A DNA stretch of 64,000 nucleotides, from positions 5,669,501 to 5,733,500 of the forward strand of contig NZ_AP024488.1 of the NCBI RefSeq assembly GCF_021654575.1, given 5' to 3'. Numbering within the stretch: position 1 is the stretch's first letter; each line of letters begins with the position of its first letter. Below are positions 59,471 through 64,000 of the stretch, in pieces. The position numbers and the translations under genes are program-made. The DNA comes from Desulfoluna limicola (GTDB taxonomy: Bacteria; Desulfobacterota; Desulfobacteria; Desulfobacterales; Desulfolunaceae). The notes under the pieces are model-generated. The model saw only the letters and a program-made list of their open reading frames with translations. It did no database searches and had not been told where the DNA came from.

Positions 59471-59833
59471 ATGGCGGGGCCGAAACTCAACATCCGTTCG
59501 AAGATATGGCTTGAAAACGAGGAAGGCGAGGTGGTGTTCGGACTGGGCCGCTTGAAGATTTTGGAGGCGGTGGGCAGGCTGGGGTCCATTCACGCGGCCG
59601 GCAAGGAGCTTAACATCGGCTATCGAGCCATCTGGGCACGGCTTAAAGCCACCGAAGAGCGGTTGGGGGTGCCTCTTCTTATCAAAAAGAAAGGTGGCGC
59701 CGCAGGCGGGGGCTCCACCCTGACGCCGCTCGCCGAAGAGTTGGTGGCGCAGTACGGCAAGGTCCAGAAAGAGATCGAGGATCGGACCGATGCCGAGTTT
59801 GAAAAACGCCTTGGGGAATATCTGAACCTTTAG
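59471..59833 (+). CDS. ModE/LysR-type winged-helix regulator, 120 aa
   Basis: The protein is the stand-alone N-terminal DNA-binding domain of ModE. It has FGLGRLKILEAVGRLGSIHAAGKELNIGYRAIWARLKATEERLG, then GGGSTLTPLAEELVAQY and a C-terminal helix. No molybdate-binding (TOBE) domain follows, as in many delta-proteobacterial proteins of this size. The adjacent molybdo/tungsto-enzyme gene fdhA suggests regulation of metal or formate metabolism. AAGGAGAGG precedes the ATG. Confidence 0.85.
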   Translation: MAGPKLNIRSKIWLENEEGEVVFGLGRLKILEAVGRLGSIHAAGKELNIGYRAIWARLKATEERLGVPLLIKKKGGAAGGGSTLTPLAEELVAQYGKVQKEIEDRTDAEFEKRLGEYLNL

Positions 59834-59839
59834 AAATAA

Positions 59840-59955
59840 GCCTCCGGCGGCCAGGGGATGATCCCCTGAACCTCAGGTTGCGCAAAAGCTCGTACCTCGT
59901 TCCTCGGGGCGAGCTTTTGCGCCGAGGCTTTTCAGGCAAAGATAAGCTCAATCGT
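59840..59955. repeat. Intergenic repeat element, A type, with perfect 13-bp central hairpin
   Basis: Left end GCCTCCGGCGGC (59840), CAGGGGATGATCCCCTG, arms GCGCAAAAGCTCG (59880-59892) and CGAGCTTTTGCGC (59910-59922) around TACCTCGTTCCTCGGGG, then AGCTCAATCGTTAC as outer repeat near 59944-59957. The right end is missing. Confidence 0.88.
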
Positions 59956-60020
59956 TACAACTGGGGCAGGCAGGTGCCTGTCATTGGTCTTCAACCTCTC
60001 TCAAGTTATAAAAAGTCAAA

Positions 60021-60060
60021 GCCCTTTGCACGGGAAGGATGTGCAAAGGGCTTTTTGTAT
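60021..60060 (+). terminator. Rho-independent terminator
   Basis: AAAGCCCTTTGCAC and GTGCAAAGGGCTTTTT form a long stem with T5, downstream of the ModE-like gene. Confidence 0.88.
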
Positions 60061-60119
60061 TCATGCCGCAAAGATGGCCATTGTTTGAGTGAAACGTTTT
60101 TAATCTTCCATAACAGCTG

Positions 60120-60220
60120 ATCACGGGCGTAGCCCGTCAGCGAATGTGATCAGCCCGAGGCACGAGGGATGGGAGCATTCGCAACCCGCTTTCGAGGTGG
60201 CTCACCTCGCCGCCGGAGGC
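60120..60220. repeat. Intergenic repeat element, A type, right half
   Basis: CACGGGCGTAGCCCGT hairpin, GCGAATGTGATC core CCCGAGGCACGAGGG ATGGGAGCATTCGC, CTTTCGAGGTGGCTCACCTC, right end GCCGCCGGAGGC (60209-60220), 6 nt past the fdhA stop on the minus strand. Confidence 0.87.
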
Positions 60221-60226
60221 AGTTTA

Positions 60227-62992
60227 TTAGACTTTCTCCACCCGCACCGCGCATGCTTTGTATTCGGCGGTGAGGGTTTGGGGGTCGTAGGCCGGGTTGG
60301 TGAGCCAGTTGGCGTTGCCTTCCCGGAAGTGGAAGGCCATCCAGACCATGCCCTCCGGGATTTCAGGGGTGACCCTTGCCTTGACCGTAACGGTGCCGCG
60401 CCGTGAGGAGACCCGGACTTTCTCCTGCTGGCGGATGCCCAAGCGCCGGGCGTCCGTGGGGGAGATATCGCAGGTCTCTTCGCCCAGGAGGTCGTTGAGT
60501 CCTTCGCATCGACCGGTCTGGGTGCGGGTGTGGTAGTGGTAGAGGCGCCGCCCTGTGCTCAACACAAAGGGGTACTCCTCGTCCGCCACTTCGGCGGGCG
60601 GGGTCCAGGTGGTGGCGTTGAAGACCCCTTTTCCATGGGTGAACCGCCCCTCTTTATGAAGGAAGGCGGTGCCGGGGTGGTGGGCATTGGGGCAGGGCCA
60701 CTGGAGGCCGTCATTTTCAATGCGGTTGTAGATGATGCCGCCGAACTGGGGAGCAAGGGCCGCGATTTCGCTGTCCCATATCTCCTGGGCCGTGGCTGAG
60801 GGCCAGTCCTGACCGAAGCGCTTGGCCACCTCTTTGAAGATCCACCAGTTGGGTTTGGCCACCCCCGGGGGCGTGGAGGCGGTGCGTACGCGGCTGACGC
60901 GGCGCTCGCTGTTGGTGAAGGTGCCGTCGTTTTCGCTCCAGGCAGCAGCGGGCAGGACCACGTCGGCGAATTCTGTGGTTTCGTTCAGGAAGATGTCCTG
61001 GCAGATAAGAAATTCCGCGGCGGCGAGTTCGTGCTCCACCTTACGGATATCGGGCTCGGTGTTGGCGAGGTTTTCCCCGAAGATCCAGAAGGCCCGGACC
61101 TTTTTGTCCACGAGGCCTTCCATCATGTGGGGAATCATGAGCCCGGGCTTTTCGGGAAGGTTTTCGACGCCCCAGGCCCTTTCGAATTTTTCCCGGGCTG
61201 CCGGGTCGGTCACCTTCTGGTAGCCGTGGAACACGCCGGGCAGGGCCCCCATGTCACAGGCTCCCTGGACGTTGTTCTGGCCGCGCAGGGGGTTGACGCC
61301 CCCGCACTCCACCCCGAGGTTCCCCAGCAGCATCTGGAGGTTGGCCACGGACATGACGTTGTTTTTGCCGCAGGTGTGCTCGGTAATGCCCAGGGTGTAG
61401 CAGACCATGGCGGGGCGGATGGAGGCAAGCATGCGGGCCGCGTCCCGGATGGTGTCGGCGTCGATGCCGCAGATGGGGGCCATGGCTTCGGGGGTGGCTT
61501 TTGCCACCTCCCGGGAAAGGGCCTCAACCCCCCGGGTATTTTCGGTGACAAAGGCGGGGTCGAAGAGTTCCTCTTGGATGATCACATGCATCAGGGCGTT
61601 CAGGAGGGCGATGTCGCTGCCCACCTTGAGCTGGAGGTGAAGGTCGGCGTGCTCCACGAGTTTGTGGCGTCGCGGGTCGGCCACGATGAGTTTGGCCCCG
61701 TTTTTCACGGCATTTTTCAGGAAGGTGGCGGCCACGGGGTGTGCCTCCGTCATGTTGGAGCCGATGACGAAGAACATTTTGGTGCGATCGAACTCACCAA
61801 AGGAGTTGGTCATGGCACCGGAACCAAAGCTTGTCGCCAGACCGGCGACGGTGGGGGCATGTCAGGTGCGGGCGCAATGGTCGATGTTGTTTGTCTTGAA
61901 CACCGCCCGGAAGAGTTTCTGCATCTGGTAGGAGTCTTCGTTGATGCTTCGGGCGCAGCTTACGCCGGCCACGGCATCGGGCCCGCTTTCGTCCATGATG
62001 GTTTTCAGCTTGTCCGCCACCAGGTCCAGGGCTTCGTCCCAGGATGCCTCCCGCAACTCACCGTTCCCCCGGATCAGGGGGGTGGTGAGCCGCTCCTCCG
62101 AATAGATGAAGTCGTACCCGAACCGTCCCTTGACGCAGAGCCGTCCTTTGTTGGGAAGCCCCTCCTTATCCCCGGTGACCTTGACGATGCGTCCCTCCTT
62201 GACATGGAGGGTCTGCTGGCACCCCACCCCGCAGTAGGGGCAGGTGGTGCGGATGGTCGTGACATCCCAGGGCCTCCATTTACCTTTGGACTTTTTTCCC
62301 ACAAGGGCCCCGGTGGGGCAGGCCTGAATGCACTCACCGCAGAAGACGCAGGCAGATTGGGAGAGCGGCAGGTCGCCAAGGGCGACGATTTTGCTCTCGG
62401 CCCCTCGGTACCCGTGACTAATGGCCTCGTTTACCTGAACCTCGTTGCAGGCCTGGACGCAGCGCCCGCAGAGAATGCACCGGGAGAAGTCCCGGATGAT
62501 GAGCGGGTTGTCCAGCTCGGGCGGGTAGGTCGGTGTTGAACGGGGGTACTCGGTGCCGGTGGCCCCGTACTCAAGGGCATAGTCCTGTAGTTTGCAGTCC
62601 CCCCAGGAGGGGCAGAGGTGGTCGGAGCGGCCGTCGGTTTTGGCCCTGGCATCAAAGAGGCCCCGGGCATCTTTGGCGGTCCCGATGCCCAGGCAGTCGT
62701 GGTTGCCTGAGGAAAGGAGGAGTTCAAGGGTCATCTTCCGTGACCGGGCGACTGACGGGGAGTCCGTGGTCACCTCCATGGTGCTTTCAGCCGGTGTGGA
62801 GCAGGCGGCCAGGAGGTTTCTGGCCCCTTTGACTTCCACGACACAGAGGCGACAGGCTCCGGTGGGGGTGGTCCCTTTTAAATGACAGAGGGTGGGGATC
62901 GCAATGCCGGCCGCTTCAGCCACCTCAAGGATGGTCTGGCCGGGCTCAAAGGGGTGGGGGGTGCCGTTGATGAGAATGGTGCCGTCAGACAT
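60227..62992 (-). CDS. fdhA: Formate dehydrogenase alpha subunit, selenocysteine-containing
   Basis: A single 921-aa selenoprotein is encoded across an in-frame TGA. Domains are an N-terminal 2Fe-2S domain (LCHLKGTTPTGACRLCVVEV, about 30-50), a NuoG-like His-Cys segment, two [4Fe-4S] motifs (CILCGRCVQACN and CVFCGECIQACP), the molybdopterin [4Fe-4S] motif CPYCGVGC, and the active-site segment NIDHCART-U-HAPTVAGLATS. The TGA is at 61862-61864 (residue about 377). A SECIS-like hairpin follows, GTCGCC-GGTCT-GGCGAC on the minus strand (61833-61849). The downstream frame from Met at 61813 is the rest of the same protein. Start 62992 has GGAGG 9 nt upstream; 62998 is an alternative. No other fdh subunit or selAB is in the window. 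Confidence 0.93.
61833..61864 (-). promoter_or_regulatory. UGA selenocysteine codon and SECIS-like hairpin of fdhA
   Basis: TGA (61864-61862) is followed after 12 nt by a 6-bp stem GTCGCC/GGCGAC with a 5-nt loop GGTCT. E. coli fdhF SECIS also has GGUCU in its apical loop, which supports selenocysteine insertion. Confidence 0.85.
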
Positions 62993-63391
62993 GTACATGA
63001 ACCTCCGCTGGATGATCCGCTCAGCTGCGGTGCGCCCGCTGCAGACGTGGGAGAAAGGGTTCTTTGTGAACGCATGTATCTGTTCGGGACGTTGTTCTTG
63101 GATGCGGCATGGACGATCCGGGCGGGGCAGGATCCGTTATGCCTGAAATGTCATAACGGTTAGTCGGAAAATCACCAATTGTCAATACAAATATCTGGAA
63201 TAAACCATGGTTCGCGATTCATATCGGGCCTCGTTTCCGGGGCAGACGACACGTCTGTTTTGCCAATCAGGCTGGGGCAGTGACACGGCTTGAGGGGGCG
63301 TTCTTGTTGTGATGCTCGAATGGATCGTTTTTTCTGGCGAGATCGAAGGTGGGCATCATCTATGCGGGTTGTTCAAGAAACATGTAACGAT
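62993..63391. other. Intergenic, upstream of fdhA
   Basis: About 400 bp between fdhA and the next repeat element with no convincing ORF. It must contain the fdhA promoter. Confidence 0.45.
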
Positions 63392-63551
63392 TCAGCTTGT
63401 GCCGCCGGCGGGTCGATTTTTGAAAAAAGCTCCGCAAAAACTTTCCGGGTCGTTAAGCCCGAACGCTATGGATTGGGGACATCGGTGATGCAATCGAAAC
63501 GGCGCTTAATACCTGTTTTTCAAACGTTTCAGGAGGTTGGCCGCCGGAGGC
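63392..63551. repeat. Intergenic repeat element, B type, with outer repeat
   Basis: Outer repeat GTAACGATTCAGCT (63384-63397) overlaps the element start, then GCCGCCGGCGGGTCGATTTTTGAAAAAAGC, CGCAAAAACTTTCCGGGT, ACCTGTTTTTCAAACGTTTC, and right end GCCGCCGGAGGC (63540-63551). Confidence 0.85.
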
Positions 63552-63578
63552 AACATTGAGCGGATCAGTGCCTGCTGC

Positions 63579-64000
63579 CTACCCGAAAACCGTGACCCCC
63601 TGCCTTGAAATACCTGCCAGCTGACCACCGGGTGTCCAGAGTCTGGACTCTTCGCTGACGTAGCCATTTTCTGCAGCATCCACGTGGGTCTTGAACCGCC
63701 ACCAGTCGGCGGTGGTGAAACCTTCGCCTGTGTGGAAGAGGTCGAGGCTCCAGGTGAGGGTGCTGGCCGGTGCGAAGGTGTTGAGCATGGAGAGAGAGGG
63801 CGAGGGCCAGGCATCCATGAGGGCCACGATGTGGGATTCGTCGGTCTCTTTTGGCTCTCCGAGGCAACAGATCCAACCGCCGTATTCCCCTTCAGGTTTG
63901 CCTTCGAAGGGGTAAGGGCCTTCGGCCCAGCAGTAACGGAGGTATTGGGTGAAGCTGGGTGAAAGACCTTCCATGAAGGGCAGTTCGGTGAGCTCTTCGG
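63579..64000 (-). CDS. Thioesterase-superfamily (TesB-like) protein, C-terminal part
   Basis: The frame is open to the window end, so the N-terminus lies beyond 64000. The visible part has PFMEGLSPSFTQYLRYCWAEGP, DESHIVALMDAWPSP and ASTLTWSLDLF, followed by YVSEESRLWTPGGQLAGISRQGV, the C-terminal hotdog signature of TesB-like acyl-CoA thioesterases. The substrate is unknown. It is upstream of fdhA on the same strand, but across about 590 bp and a repeat element, so co-transcription is doubtful. Confidence 0.82.
   Translation of the reverse strand, partial: EELTELPFMEGLSPSFTQYLRYCWAEGPYPFEGKPEGEYGGWICCLGEPKETDESHIVALMDAWPSPSLSMLNTFAPASTLTWSLDLFHTGEGFTTADWWRFKTHVDAAENGYVSEESRLWTPGGQLAGISRQGVTVFG

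Noticed and set aside
61862..61864. Reading the in-frame TGA in fdhA as a nonsense mutation or two separate genes
   Set aside because: It sits exactly at the Sec position of formate dehydrogenase active sites, both sides are intact, and a SECIS-like hairpin follows.
61031..62539. 502-aa plus-strand frame over fdhA
   Set aside because: Shadow of the fdhA coding strand; no domain and an implausible His/Gly/Val composition.
1..64000. CRISPR array interpretation of the recurring repeats
   Set aside because: The repeats are inverted, irregularly spaced by kilobases and lie between genes. There are no regular spacers and no cas genes.

Overview
The window is a chromosomal segment of about 58-60% GC (estimated by eye). 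It most likely comes from a marine, sulfate-reducer-type member of the Desulfobacterota, near the Desulfobacterales. The evidence is the gene set: [FeFe]-hydrogenase maturation, a selenocysteine formate dehydrogenase, Na+-translocating NQR with ApbE, aconitase, citrate synthase and 2-oxoacid:ferredoxin oxidoreductase, ECF nickel/cobalt uptake, and many two-component and HD-GYP regulators. No rRNA, tRNA, phage, IS transposase or CRISPR array was recognised.

Layout. 1-3.9 kb: the 3' part of aspA, then hydE and hydF (H-cluster assembly). 4-10.6 kb: small hypothetical and membrane proteins, then an HD-domain protein and a HEAT-repeat-like partner. 11-14.4 kb: a minus-strand operon of a fold-III PLP decarboxylase, a gene with an apparent one-base frameshift, a GNAT/FemAB-like acyltransferase, a SpeD-like protein lacking the expected pyruvoyl serine, and a 58-aa charged protein. 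14.7-18.4 kb: a sigma-54 activator, a YgjV-like membrane protein and a tandem HD-GYP protein. 18.6-30 kb: aconitase and citrate synthase (minus), then two flavoproteins and KorA/KorB (plus). 30.4-34 kb: GYD-domain protein, dapF, a wHTH-like protein and a TauE/SafE permease. 34.1-37.7 kb: HMA protein, DUF2318 protein, HMA-like anchored protein, FtsX-type permease and ATPase, probably for metal handling. 38.2-44.8 kb: YkgJ-type protein, DUF4405 protein and two large sensor kinases. 45.3-49.3 kb: nickel/cobalt ECF transporter (NikK-M-L-Q-O order). 49.2-52.4 kb: DUF2064 glycosyltransferase, BFD-like 2Fe-2S protein, DHH phosphoesterase, ApbE. 52.9-58.8 kb: nqrABCDEF. 59.5-64 kb: ModE-like regulator, selenoprotein FdhA, and the 3' part of a thioesterase.

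The most unusual feature is a dispersed, modular family of intergenic inverted-repeat elements, about 28 loci in 64 kb. Complete copies run from a 12-bp left end (GCCTCCGGCGGC) to its exact inverse (GCCGCCGGAGGC). They enclose small hairpins and a central hairpin whose arm sequence differs from copy to copy while the pairing is kept. Many copies fill nearly the whole gap between a stop codon and a point about 35-80 nt before the next start codon. They split operons whose products form one complex (hydE/hydF, korA/korB, nikQ/nikO, nqrE/nqrF, permease/ATPase). The family has at least two subtypes and some copies carry a further outer inverted repeat. I read it as a MITE-like or structural-RNA element; its function is unknown.

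Energy metabolism is coherent across the window. FdhA and hydrogenase maturation point to formate and H2 metabolism. Kor with its two flavoproteins and the TCA enzymes link oxoacids to ferredoxin and NAD(P). NQR couples NADH oxidation to Na+ export, and ApbE supplies its covalent FMN.
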